NCBI GenBank assembly: GCA_963748095.1 | Contig: CAVVIO010000060.1 | Coordinates: 1 to 16,144, forward strand | Length of the DNA stretch: 16,144 nucleotides | DNA from: CAVVIO01 sp963748095 | GTDB taxonomy: Bacteria; Bacteroidota; Bacteroidia; Bacteroidales; UBA10428 | Direction of reading: 5' to 3' | In this document: piece by piece, positions 1 through 8,070 of the stretch | Position numbering within the stretch: the stretch's first letter is position 1 | How the letters are laid out: every line of letters starts with the position of its first letter | Notes under the pieces: generated by a model | Told to the model about the DNA's origin: nothing | What the model saw: the letters and a program-made list of their open reading frames with translations, nothing else | Databases searched by the model: none | Translations under genes and position numbers: made by a program

Positions 1-60
1 AAAGCTAACAGATTAACCGATGCGGGCAAAGCTGTTTACAAACGTTTTCCACACGGTTAA
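1..60 (+). CDS. C-terminal end of an upstream gene (partial)
   Basis: The first base starts an open frame of 19 codons that stops with TAA at 58-60; the visible end reads KANRLTDAGKAVYKRFPHG. The start lies left of the window. The piece is lysine/arginine-rich and has no recognisable motif, so no function can be given. It could be a chance open frame, but the composition (no rare-residue runs, natural stop) fits a real C-terminus. Confidence 0.35.
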   Translation, partial: KANRLTDAGKAVYKRFPHG

Positions 61-69
61 TTATACACA

Positions 70-153
70 ATGAACAAAATAACCGGATATACTGAAGAGT
101 ACAATAGGATGGTTAAATCAGGCAGTTACAGCGATGAAACAGTTATGCTATAA
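70..153 (+). CDS. Short ORF, 27 residues, unknown
   Basis: An ATG nine bases after the preceding stop opens a 27-codon frame (begins MNKITGYTEEYNRMVKSGSY) that ends with TAA at 151-153. It is hydrophilic, has no signal peptide and no known motif. The close spacing to the upstream stop would suit translational coupling. A tiny ORF of this kind may equally be a decayed gene end or chance. Confidence 0.2.
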   Translation: MNKITGYTEEYNRMVKSGSYSDETVML

Positions 154-168
154 TAACGATAAACACAT

Positions 169-182
169 CCCGAAGCATCGGG
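169..182 (+). terminator. Short hairpin CCCGA-AGCA-TCGGG
   Basis: Perfect 5-bp GC-rich stem (CCCGA / TCGGG) with a 4-nt loop, followed by GTTTTGGG. It lies after the two short open frames and before the 213 gene, where a terminator is expected. The T-run is only four long, so it may instead be a repetitive-palindrome (REP-like) element. Confidence 0.35.
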
Positions 183-185
183 GTT

Positions 186-194
186 TTGGGCAAA
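186..194. repeat. Left half of 9-bp inverted repeat flanking the YARHG gene
   Basis: TTGGGCAAA at 186-194 is the exact reverse complement of TTTGCCCAA at 1209-1217, which begins four bases after the stop codon. The pair encloses just this one gene. The right copy extends to GCCCAAC (1212-1218), which fits the RYYYAAC core of integron attC sites. The left copy reads TTTGGGC rather than the GTTRRRY core. Meaning is uncertain. Confidence 0.4.
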
Positions 195-212
195 AGGACT
201 AAACTGACAAAC

Positions 213-1205
213 ATGAGTAAACTTGTAATACTGTTAAATTTTCTTTTATTTATTTGTATTAAGTCTTTCGGACAGTCTGAATATAAAACATATAGAAATG
301 ATATTTATGGTATTAGATTTGAATATCCTGAAAATTACAATATTGAAGAACATTTCGACTTTTTAGTAGCTACAAATATAAGTGCTGAGGGGTGTGCTAT
401 TGAATTTAAAATTCAAATATTCGATCCGGCAAGAAAAAAAGTTCTATACGATTGTTGTTATACTCCAGAAGAAATTGAAACATATGGAAAAATTCCTTCT
501 ATGGAGATTTGGTTTAGAAGAAACAATTGTTTAAAATATAAATATGAAATTAGTCCTAATGTTAAAAATGTAATAAATAAGTTAGATGATATGGGAATTG
601 ACACAGTTCAAATAAAAAAATCCACAATATTTATTCCAAGAGGACGAACAAAAAATTTAAGAGTAGATTCCGGAACTGGGAAGAGGATTGATGAGTGGAT
701 ACTTGAGGATAGATGTGATACATGTCAGGTATTTGAAGGAAATGAATTAATAGTAAAATGCACTTCATGTCCTGAAGGTGTAGTTGAAAATACTCAAGCA
801 AACATAGTTTGTGATGGTGAATATTCAATACAGATTGAAGATTTTGCCACAGAATATCCAGCGGATTTTGATGATTTATTAAAATCAATTATTATCAGAA
901 AACCGACAAAACTTATTGATGTCAATAATGAAAGTAATTTTATAAATTTTCGGAAATATGGAGTTGCATCTGAAAGAACATTATTTAAAGAACAATTAAC
1001 AAACTTCTCAAAACAAGAACTGAGAATTATGAGAAATGAAATATTTGCTTCCCATGGATACATTTTTAAAACGCAAGAATTAAAAGAATACTTTGAGCAT
1101 AAGGATTGGTACAGGCCAAAAATTGCAGATATTAATAGTATTGTTTTATCGGATATCGAGGAGAAAAATGTTGAATTATTATTGGAACTAGAGAATGAAA
1201 AATAG
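213..1205 (+). CDS. Secreted protein with C-terminal YARHG domain
   Basis: The 330-residue product begins with a signal peptide (MSKLVILLNFLLFICIKSFG, cleavage before QS). ATG at 213 is preferred: an in-frame TTG at 186 would put nine charged residues before the hydrophobic core. Residues about 24-40 (YRNDIYGIRFEYPENY) resemble the opening of PsbP/DUF1795-like folds, which is weak. The middle has Cys pairs (CC, CDTC, CTSC) that could bind metal or form disulfides. Residues about 270-302 carry a clear YARHG-type motif: R-N-E-I-F-A-S-H-G-Y-I-F, then LKEYF and WY. YARHG is an extracellular domain of unknown role. The gene is very AT-rich, stands alone, and is flanked by a 9-bp inverted repeat (186-194 and 1209-1217). 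Its exact function is unknown. Confidence 0.85.
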   Translation: MSKLVILLNFLLFICIKSFGQSEYKTYRNDIYGIRFEYPENYNIEEHFDFLVATNISAEGCAIEFKIQIFDPARKKVLYDCCYTPEEIETYGKIPSMEIWFRRNNCLKYKYEISPNVKNVINKLDDMGIDTVQIKKSTIFIPRGRTKNLRVDSGTGKRIDEWILEDRCDTCQVFEGNELIVKCTSCPEGVVENTQANIVCDGEYSIQIEDFATEYPADFDDLLKSIIIRKPTKLIDVNNESNFINFRKYGVASERTLFKEQLTNFSKQELRIMRNEIFASHGYIFKTQELKEYFEHKDWYRPKIADINSIVLSDIEEKNVELLLELENEK

Positions 1206-1384
1206 TACTTTGCCCAACAATATGGCAATCAACCCAAAGTTAATCCAAATTAGAGGTAGTTAGTTTACATGTGACCTTTATTTATACCACTTTTTTGTTT
1301 TTAAGAATTAATCCACCGACCAGGCATATTGCTTCCTAATTCATAACTCACTTCTCTCATCTCTCTCGCCTGTCACTATAAAAA

Positions 1385-1482
1385 TTTACTTTTTCCCAAA
1401 TTATCCATTACATTTCTCTCTCAAACGATTAGAAAGAGAGAATTCGATTTTGGTTAAAAGCGGGCAGAATATTTCACCGTTT
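1385..1482 (+). promoter_or_regulatory. Promoter-leader repeat, class A, copy 1
   Basis: TTTA (1385-1388), exactly 20 nt, then TACATTTC (1409-1416) matches the Bacteroidota -33/-7 pattern (TTTG / TAnnTTTG). Directly after it is a stem CTCTC / GAGAG around AAACGATTAG. The stretch to about 1482 aligns closely with 14382-14479, including GAATTC, GTTAAAAGC and ACCGTTT. No intact + strand gene follows here, only a coding-like remnant, so this copy looks orphaned. The -33 box has TTTA instead of TTTG. Confidence 0.5.
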
Positions 1483-1568
1483 ATCTGAAGGAGCCGGGCC
1501 GGTGCACCTGGATCGCAGAAGTGCCGGATGAACAACGACTATGGAAAACGTTCAGTGTGAGTCTTTAA
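1458..1568 (+). pseudogene. Coding-like remnant without start
   Basis: After a TAA at 1455-1457, one frame stays open to a TAA at 1566-1568. Its end reads WIAEVPDEQRLWKTFSVSL. The segment is clearly richer in G+C than the AT-rich DNA around it and has protein-like composition, but no ATG in a sensible place. It may be the tail of a lost gene left behind by a rearrangement. No family was recognised. It lies head-on to the neighbouring minus-strand gene's 3' end. Confidence 0.25.
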
Positions 1569-1604
1569 CCAGATGGAAGTTTCTGAAATTATTGTCTCCC
1601 TGAT

Positions 1605-3188
1605 TTATTCGAGTAAAATTTTTCTGGCAAAATTTTTCCCATCCGTCTGAATTCTAATAATATAAATTCCTGGTAATAACACAGAACCATTGCTGTCGGT
1701 TTTACTCACGTCTATTTTGTAAAAACCGGTATTTAATTTTTCAGACATCATACTATTGAGCTTTTGCCCCATTATATTGTAAAGCGAAATATCCATATAA
1801 GATGGTTTATTTATTTCGAATTGTATACTTGTCGTTTGATTCTGATTCAGTATTTTATAAGTAAATTCTGAATTTATTTTTTCCCCTATTACCTGTGTTC
1901 CTACCGAACTAACCGAGGGTTGGTCAGCACCCATAAAGGTGCTGTCGGACGGACGTTCCTGGCCGTCAATATCTTCAATACCCGGTATATACATCCCCAA
2001 TAGGTCGGGGTCGTCAAAAGACATTCCGGCCAGATGAAGGTCACCGTTTGTAATATCTTTGAATTCAACATCTTTAAATATTGAATGCATGTCCAATGTT
2101 GTTGAGGCCTGCCATTGCGTTAGTGTAGTATCGTCAGAGTAATAATATGCTCCAAAAATTCCCCCATTCCCATCAACAAAAAAAAGATTATAATCGGAAT
2201 GTATATCAGGAGTTTCCGCTCCTTTATTAAGTTTTATTGCATAATGCTCTCCATCGCCGGTACCATTTGACCTATGGTTTATAAACAGGTTATCTTTTAA
2301 ATCGAGGGAACCTGCCCCTTCAAAATTCAGAGACCAGCTGCTTCTGCTTTTAATATCTTCTCCGTTGATGACGATCGAATTAAAATAAATAAAACTGTTT
2401 TTATCCGATGTTTGTTGATAAATGCTGATACCGGTGACATCCTGGGAACTATCAACAGCGTCTGCATTTAAATCTATAAAGTTGTTATATATCGAATCGG
2501 ACGAATTTCCGGTAACCGGATTGTATGTTTGTATGCCGTATAATGATAAAACTTCGGCAACGTGAAGATTATAGATTTTATTATTTTTAATTAATGTATT
2601 GGTCGATTCGTAAGTAGAAATACCAATGGTTGAACCATTTTCTGTCGGACCGGTTGAATAAGTGGTAATATCATTGTTTTCAACTTTTGAAAAGTCAGAA
2701 TTATCAATGCTTATTCCACGTGTACCATCAAACTGTATAGTACAATATTCAATTAAGGTATTTGTTGATTTCGAAGCAAATATACCAGCGGAATTACCTT
2801 TGTTACTGTTGATAATGAATAATGCCGATTTTCCCGAAATTCCTCCCGGACGGCCATCAATGATTACATTTTTTGTACTGTCGAGAAATATAGTCTCTAA
2901 AGCCGGGGAAGTGAGTGTAACATTGCTTGCACCCGCTTCAGGCCTGATGGTCAGAGTAAACTGATTATTTCCAGGATAGGTTGTTATATATGGAACCTCA
3001 TTCTGGTTATATCCGTCTTTAATTTCAAAAATTGTATTGCCGCTTAATCCATGGTTATTGACATCCTTCGCAGCATCGGCAAGGGTTGAATAATCGCCCC
3101 CTGTTCCAACAGTATATAAGCCTGACAACTGTGCTGTTAATGGGGATGTTGTTAGAAATGCAATGAATAATAAAGTATAGTTTTTCAT
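1605..3188 (-). CDS. T9SS-exported parallel beta-helix protein
   Basis: The 527-residue protein starts with a signal peptide (MKNYTLLFIAFLTTSPLTAQ). Residues 25-50 (YTVGTGGDYSTLADAAKDVN) are the usual opening of right-handed beta-helix proteins of the pectate-lyase type. Residues about 100-310 hold repeated helix coils of the form LIEYCTIQFDG, KVENNDITTYS, LIKNNKIYNL. Residues about 440-527 form a type A type-IX-secretion sorting domain (ISLYNIMGQKL, then LPGIYIIRIQTDGKNFARKI). It is therefore probably exported through the outer membrane and attached to the surface. Such helices often bind or cleave polysaccharide, but no catalytic residues can be assigned. The start is the ATG at 3186-3188 with an A-rich upstream region. 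It is divergent from the esterase gene, separated by about 590 bases. Confidence 0.92.
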   Translation of the reverse strand: MKNYTLLFIAFLTTSPLTAQLSGLYTVGTGGDYSTLADAAKDVNNHGLSGNTIFEIKDGYNQNEVPYITTYPGNNQFTLTIRPEAGASNVTLTSPALETIFLDSTKNVIIDGRPGGISGKSALFIINSNKGNSAGIFASKSTNTLIEYCTIQFDGTRGISIDNSDFSKVENNDITTYSTGPTENGSTIGISTYESTNTLIKNNKIYNLHVAEVLSLYGIQTYNPVTGNSSDSIYNNFIDLNADAVDSSQDVTGISIYQQTSDKNSFIYFNSIVINGEDIKSRSSWSLNFEGAGSLDLKDNLFINHRSNGTGDGEHYAIKLNKGAETPDIHSDYNLFFVDGNGGIFGAYYYSDDTTLTQWQASTTLDMHSIFKDVEFKDITNGDLHLAGMSFDDPDLLGMYIPGIEDIDGQERPSDSTFMGADQPSVSSVGTQVIGEKINSEFTYKILNQNQTTSIQFEINKPSYMDISLYNIMGQKLNSMMSEKLNTGFYKIDVSKTDSNGSVLLPGIYIIRIQTDGKNFARKILLE

Positions 3189-3421
3189 TTTCAGTCAATT
3201 TAGTAGTTTGTTGCGAGAATGTACTATACGGAAATATTACTATTGATTTTAGTAATAATAATTTGATAAACGCTTTCATAATGCACATTGTTCAAATAAA
3301 TGTTCTCTTCACTTGAAAAACATACCACTATTTCAGTTAAAAACTAGATCACTTTATATGCAAGGTTAATACTAATTTTATTATTAAAAGAACGTTGTTT
3401 TCCCTTCCCAGGGGAACGCAC

Positions 3422-3442
3422 TCCCGACATGTTCTGTCGGGA
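3422..3442 (+). terminator. 8-bp perfect hairpin TCCCGACA / TGTCGGGA
   Basis: Perfect 8-bp stem with a TGTTC loop lies in the divergent region, just before a promoter-leader repeat. No T-run follows closely, so it is more likely a dispersed palindromic repeat than a working terminator. The rest of 3189-3493 is AT-rich and shows no gene. Confidence 0.35.
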
Positions 3443-3493
3443 TACTTCTCGTGCCCTTTTGTTTTCTCAGTTTACATTGTAACGTCTCAAAAA

Positions 3494-3767
3494 TTTGCTT
3501 TTTCCCTAATTATCCATTACATTTATTTCCTCTGCCTGAAGTTGGAAATTGAGGAAAGCAGAGTAGGGTATAAAAGTCTAAAAAACAACCAAAATGTACA
3601 CGCATATTTCAGATCCTGCTGAATCGAAAAACATAAAAAGTCCGGCAGATGAATTATTTGATATAAAATAGAATATGTTTTTATAAAGCACACCTTATTT
3701 AAAAAGCCATATGAAAAATAAACACAATATGCTTTTAAACAAGTTAGCACCAATATTACAAAACGCA
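3494..3767 (+). promoter_or_regulatory. Promoter-leader repeat, class B, copy 1 (upstream of esterase)
   Basis: TTTG (3494-3497), 20 nt, TACATTTA (3518-3525) form a Bacteroidota-type promoter. Transcription should begin near 3532, giving a leader of about 250 nt before the ATG at 3781. The leader starts with a hairpin region (TTTCC / GGAAA and CTCTGC / GCAGAG). It then holds two small ORFs: 3594-3671 (25 residues, MYTHISDPAESKNIKSPADE and onward) and 3711-3776 (21 residues, MKNKHNMLLNKLAPILQNAR and onward), the second ending four bases before the esterase start. The whole block is repeated at 11824-12076 ahead of an unrelated gene. Confidence 0.6.
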
Positions 3768-3780
3768 AGAATATAGAGTT

Positions 3781-5053
3781 ATGAAATTAAATATTTTAAA
3801 AAGTGGAACCATTGTGTTACTATTTAACATAAGTATGATTTGCTTTGCGCAGGAATTACCAAATACTTATTTTGAAGCTACAAGTGGCAAATTATTATAT
3901 GGACTTTATGTGCCTGAAAATTATGATAGTACTAAATCATATCCGTTAGTAATGCACTTGCACGGATGGTCATGGACTCATTCCGATTATTTGGTATGGT
4001 ATTCACCAAATTTTCAAATTAAAACACCCTGTTTTGTTTATACCCCAAAAACACCAACTACATGGGGCGATTGGAGTGGATGGAATGATTATAGCTTATC
4101 TACACCAATGATTTCAGCTATTCATGTATTGGATAGTTTAACTAAAATGTATTCAATAGACACCAATCGCTTATATGTTTACGGAATTTCGATGGGTGGC
4201 GAAGGTACTTTTGATTTGCTTGCATAAATTGCCAGGAAAGTTTGCAGCAGCAATGTCTGTTTGTGGTGGAGGACAATCATGGTGGGCAGAAGAAATTGCT
4301 AAAACACCGTTCTGGATGTTTCACGGAAGTGCTGATAATATTAATCCACCTGAGATTACGGAAAGAGTATACAATGAATTGGTCAGGATTGGTGCGAAAA
4401 ATATGCGTTACACAAACTATCCTGGTTACGGGCATGAGATTTGGGACAAGGCAGCAAATGAACCTGCGTGGACTGAGTGGATGTTTGCTTTTGATAAAAG
4501 TCAAGCTGAATATGCTTCTCCAAAAGGTAAAATCAATTTATCAGGGACATTTGATGGTCAAATACATCTGCAATGGAACGATATTAGAAATGAAACGAAT
4601 AATGCGGATAAAATTTGGTACTATAATATTTTCAATTCTCAAGGTTTGCTGGCAACCGTTGAATTTGATATTTTAAATTATACCTTCACCCCTCTAAGTA
4701 GCACTGATACATTTAAAATACAAGCAGTTAACTATAATTTTAAAAAATCTGAATTTTCAAATTATTTGTATTTTACTAACAATAGTATTACTACTTCTTT
4801 ACCTGAAGTAGTTGCTGAAAAAAAAGTTCAAGTATTAAATAACAGGAATTCAATATTGATTAATTTGTTTGAGAAAAGTTCATCTCCTATTGTTATTCAA
4901 TTGTTTTCTTTGGATGGAAAAACTTTATTTAATAAGGAATATCAACCATCAAACCAAATAATAGTTGATGCTTCAAAATTGGGTAAACAAATTATTATTG
5001 TGAATATCCTATTAGAAAAAAAGTCATACACAGATAAAGTTATTTTTAATTGA
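3781..5053 (+). pseudogene. Secreted esterase (alpha/beta hydrolase) with T9SS domain, frameshifted
   Basis: This reads as one gene of about 423 codons split by an extra T at 4225. Removing it joins GTFDLLA to KLPGKFAAAM as in related esterases. The signal peptide is residues 1-23 (ends CFAQ). The fold is that of PHB-depolymerase/feruloyl-esterase-like hydrolases: oxyanion HLHGWSW, nucleophile S137 in GISMGG, D185 in HGSADN and H218 in YGHE, so the triad is complete. A fibronectin-III-like domain follows (about 265-350), then a type A sorting domain to the C-terminus, pointing to cell-surface export. Likely substrates are ester-linked plant-cell-wall or polyester groups. The first frame stops at 4227 (TAA); the second would need its own start. 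Both halves are otherwise well kept, so the shift is recent or a sequencing error. A class B leader precedes it. Confidence 0.8.
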
Positions 5054-5132
5054 CTATGTGGTTAATAATCCAAACATAAGAAATATTAAGTGTATTGGAA
5101 GATAAACAGGAATTAAGGAGACGATTTCATAC

Positions 5133-5800
5133 TCAACGTTTCAATAAGTATTCAATCTGGATTCCATAAGAAAAATATTGTAATTCATTAGTTTTAAAAC
5201 CATTGTGTATTGTAAATGGTGAATAGGAGAATCTTATACCTAATAATAGATTCTTCTCTCTCCTTCTGATTAAAGGTGCTTCTATTGTAGCAATACATGG
5301 GATATCAACTTTTTTAAAGTTCGGAGCATTCGGATTCTGGCTTTGTTCAACATAAGTTGAAATTTGCCTTGATGATAAAAAAAGTGCTGAAAAAGCAAGA
5401 CCAGTCTCAAAATAGAAGTATTTCTTATGTCTATTGATAATAAAAACAATGAGACCATAATAAAGGAATCTCAAAATAATTTAATCGTAGTTTCTCACTG
5501 TATTGATTAGGAAATGAGTAGGAACTTCCTTTTTGTATATAACTCATTTCCATTTTTATATAATCCGTTCCTTTAATTCGTATTATTTTTAAACTAGCAC
5601 CAAATCCGATATTTAATATTTCATCCATCGATTTTGGTGGTATGACACGTGTGACATCAATATCAGTAATATGAGCAATTCCAAAAATGGTAAAATCTTG
5701 CACTTGTTATTTTAAATTTGTTTTTATTGAATTTGCAATAGTCTTGAGCATAACATACATTTGAAAAGATAATTAGAAGTACTAATGCCGATTGGCGCAT
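5133..5800 (-). pseudogene. PorT-like outer-membrane beta-barrel protein, two frameshifts
   Basis: Reading leftward, ATG at 5800-5798 starts MRQSALVLLIIFSNVCYAQD, a good signal peptide, but this frame stops after about 45 codons. Between about 5740 and 5703 (A-rich runs) the frame must shift by one base into VQDFTIFGIAHITDIDVTR. A second one-base shift near 5441-5443 joins FEIPLLWSHCFY to INRHKKYFYFETG, which ends in IQIEYLLKR. The rebuilt protein of about 220 residues shows the OMP_b-brl_2 (PorT) pattern: GFGASLKI, then MEMSYIQKGSSYSF, then LNYFEIPLLW and a final beta strand. Such barrels sit in the outer membrane; their roles vary. Its 3' end faces the esterase gene's 3' end. Two indels make it a pseudogene unless the sequence is in error. 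Confidence 0.7.
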
Positions 5801-5952
5801 AATAGACTTTTGTTACAATTAACGTGAATTCTTAGTGATTATTATACTGAAAAAATCAAAACTGCGCACAATGCACAACATAAAACAGTTGTGGTTCAGT
5901 GGTTTGCGAAGTTTTTGTTCTTGCCCCCAACCTGGCGTCCGCTTGTGACTCT

Positions 5953-6006
5953 GCAGGAATCCACATCCTGCCCATCAAAAAAATCCCACAAATCGTGTTC
6001 AGACAA
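5953..6006. repeat. Dispersed repeat copy 1 (palindrome GCAGGA/TCCTGC plus 42-bp block)
   Basis: GCAGGA (5953-5958) and TCCTGC (5966-5971) form a hairpin around ATCCACA. The block 5965-6006 is repeated at 14274-14315 with only four differences in 42 positions; both contain CATCAAAAAAATCCC and end in CGTGTTCAGACAA. The block is in the gene-free stretch 5801-6233, which otherwise contains a G+C-richer segment (about 5890-5970), an imperfect CACAAC / GTTGTG palindrome at 5873-5893, and the promoter at 6110. Confidence 0.6.
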
Positions 6007-6109
6007 TTACCACCCAACCTGATTAACCCCCTTTTCAGACCAGTAAAAGCCAACATTTACGGAAAACCCTTGTCACACGTCATTTTGTTACAATGTTACT
6101 TCCCACAAA

Positions 6110-6141
6110 TTTGCTTTTTCATTAGTTATCTTTTACGTTTA
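6110..6141 (+). promoter_or_regulatory. Promoter of the glycosidase operon
   Basis: TTTG (6110-6113), exactly 20 nt, TACGTTTA (6134-6141). The first spacer bases (CTTTTT) and the spacing match the other family members in the window, but the class A/B leader hairpin is absent. Just upstream lie degenerate GTCAC-type repeats (GTCAC, GTCAT, GTTAC, GTTAC at 6072-6099). The next intact genes are 6497 and 8071. Confidence 0.6.
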
Positions 6142-6233
6142 TTATGAAAATGTATGCATAAATAAGGAAAACGTCAATTTATTATTTATATTTAAAGGAA
6201 AAAAAAGTTTAAAACCTTTCTTAACCTTTTTAA

Positions 6234-6461
6234 ATGGAGTATTATGAAAAAACTGTTTTTTACATTTGTATTCTGATCGGCTTATCTAATATCAGGGCCC
6301 TGCTTTGTTATTCATCATTAAGAGTTAATCATGATACTTCTTACAGGAGTAATAATTATGAAATAAGCATTAAGGCACACTACTCTGGCAGTAGTGCGCA
6401 AGGTTTTGAAAATGTAACCAGCGGGGATTCATTCAGAAACTGGCAGGCAAAACTTTTTTGA
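6234..6461 (+). pseudogene. Small decayed secreted-protein ORF
   Basis: Two overlapping starts are visible. ATG at 6244 gives MKKLFFTFVF and then a stop at 6274-6276. The frame from 6234 stays open to 6461 and continues LIGLSNIRALLCYSSLRVNH. Joined by a one-base shift they give a normal signal peptide followed by a short exported domain of about 55 residues with no known family. It sits between the promoter at 6110 and the operon start at 6497, with 35 bases after its stop. It could be a leader ORF, but a truncated gene is more likely. No function is assigned. Confidence 0.35.
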
Positions 6462-6496
6462 CAGATTCAATTCATTAATTAAAATAAGAAGCAATT

Positions 6497-8041
6497 ATGA
6501 ATCGACGTTCATTTTTAAAAACCGGTGGTAGTATTGCCGTTGTTTCAGCGGTTGCAACCCAGGGAGCTTATGGTTTTGTACCGGCGCATAACTGGGAAAA
6601 ATATGATTTTGGCCCGGGACCGGTAGTTACAAACCGCTTAAATCAGGGACCATTTCCCATATATGCCCCGGAAGAAATTGTTCCCGATAGTGAAGTAGTT
6701 ATGGCTACTTCCGCTTCCAAAAAGATTCTGAAAAATTTTGGAATGGGCTTGATTGTTTACGTATCAGGCGATATTGGCCCTCCGAATATACCTGGTGAAA
6801 CGCTTGAAAAGTCAATCGAAGATCTGGTAAAACTCCCTTTTGTTCAGAAGATATATATGCGCCCTGATTGGCGACAGGTTCAGAAACGAGCAGGAAAATT
6901 AGATTTTATCGATTACTGGAAAATAACTTTCGATTTAGCCAGGCATTATGATAAGCAGATTGCCTTTAGAGTAATGCTCGAGAACCCTGATGTGCCGTAC
7001 CTGGGTGCTCCTGAATACCTGATGGATAAAATCCCCTATGTTAAGTTGAAAGGTGAATGGCCCGGAGATCCAAATAGTATACGCACGAAAAAAGAGCATA
7101 AAATGCCGCGTTACGATCACCCGGCTTATCAGGAAGCATTTTATGAACTTAACGCCTTACTTGCCAATGAATTTAATGGCAATCCCATGATTGAGTACAT
7201 GGATACCTTTATGTACGGATTTTGGGGAGAAGGGCATTCCTGGCCTTTTGAGGGGAATCCCTTTCCGGATGATGTTACCGCGGAGCAGACATTTTTAAAG
7301 ATGTTGGATGTTCAGTTAAAATTCTGGACCAGGACCCCATTGGTTACCAATACACAACCCGATTTCAGCCGGGTAGGTAATTCCGAGTTGTTGGATAAAA
7401 GCATACGTACGCACAACTGGATCCGTACCGATACCATTTTTATTGAGAATATGCAGATTGAGTCCCTTAGCAACCGGCCGCCCTGGACAGCTGCAATCAG
7501 TGAAATTGGATTGCACACCCTCGACCGTTTGGGAACTCATGATGGTGTGGATATGAATGCGAATATTATTTCCCATGTGCTTGATTTAGGAGCCAACTAT
7601 TGGTCAGTTTGGAACTGGCATCATATAGCTGCAAAAAATATTTTGGATTACTATGAGAAAAATCCTGAACCCATTGATGAAATCAATCGCAGAATAGGTT
7701 ATCGCGTTCGTCCGTCATGGATATGGAAATTCACTAAAGACGGACATCAGGGATTAATATTCGGAATGGTGAATGATGGGGTTGCAGCTGTACCGGGTGT
7801 TCTGCGCCTGACTGTTTTTAGCGAAGATGGAACAGTAAATGTCGGTGGAAGTATAGACGCCGGATACCCCAAACAGACAGGTGTACACCAGGCAATGATC
7901 CTGCTTCCCAAAGGAGTCGATTGGAAAGGATTATGCTTTAAAGTGGAGCTGGAAGTAAAGGGACAGATATATCCGGTAGAAATGGCCTGTCAGCAAAAAA
8001 CAAACGCCGACGGCTCCTTAACGCTGCAACCTAATTTATAA
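6497..8041 (+). CDS. Tat-exported TIM-barrel glycoside-hydrolase-like protein
   Basis: The 514-residue protein opens with a twin-arginine signal (MNRRSFLKTGGSIAVVSAVA), so it should be folded before export to the periplasm. Residues about 80-400 look like a (beta/alpha)8 barrel: YMDTFMYGFWGEGHSW (235-249) places E245 like the acid/base at the end of strand 4 in clan GH-A, and E317, E322 or E336 (IENMQIES; ISEIG) could be the nucleophile. NRRIGYRVRPSWIW (397-410) recalls the DUF4832-like segment, followed by an Ig-like C-terminal domain (about 415-505). The substrate is unknown; many DUF4832-type proteins lie in polysaccharide or glycosaminoglycan loci. It begins an operon with the 8071 gene (29-base gap). 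Its base composition is more G+C-rich than that of the surrounding hypothetical genes. I am confident it is exported and barrel-like, less so that it is an active hydrolase. Confidence 0.88.
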   Translation: MNRRSFLKTGGSIAVVSAVATQGAYGFVPAHNWEKYDFGPGPVVTNRLNQGPFPIYAPEEIVPDSEVVMATSASKKILKNFGMGLIVYVSGDIGPPNIPGETLEKSIEDLVKLPFVQKIYMRPDWRQVQKRAGKLDFIDYWKITFDLARHYDKQIAFRVMLENPDVPYLGAPEYLMDKIPYVKLKGEWPGDPNSIRTKKEHKMPRYDHPAYQEAFYELNALLANEFNGNPMIEYMDTFMYGFWGEGHSWPFEGNPFPDDVTAEQTFLKMLDVQLKFWTRTPLVTNTQPDFSRVGNSELLDKSIRTHNWIRTDTIFIENMQIESLSNRPPWTAAISEIGLHTLDRLGTHDGVDMNANIISHVLDLGANYWSVWNWHHIAAKNILDYYEKNPEPIDEINRRIGYRVRPSWIWKFTKDGHQGLIFGMVNDGVAAVPGVLRLTVFSEDGTVNVGGSIDAGYPKQTGVHQAMILLPKGVDWKGLCFKVELEVKGQIYPVEMACQQKTNADGSLTLQPNL

Positions 8042-8070
8042 TCAATCATTTTTAATGAAAGAAAGAAAAG

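Noticed and set aside
631..1228. Minus-strand frames opposite the YARHG gene
   Set aside because: They are shadows of a clearly coding frame with a signal peptide and a known domain.
4175..4210. Separate start for the second half of the esterase
   Set aside because: The residues before the frameshift point are out-of-frame copies of the GISMGG region; the true gene begins at 3781.
5899..6147. 82-codon plus-strand frame over the repeat region
   Set aside because: It runs through the 42-bp repeat and the promoter, has no signal or domain, and its length is explained by G+C-richer repeats.
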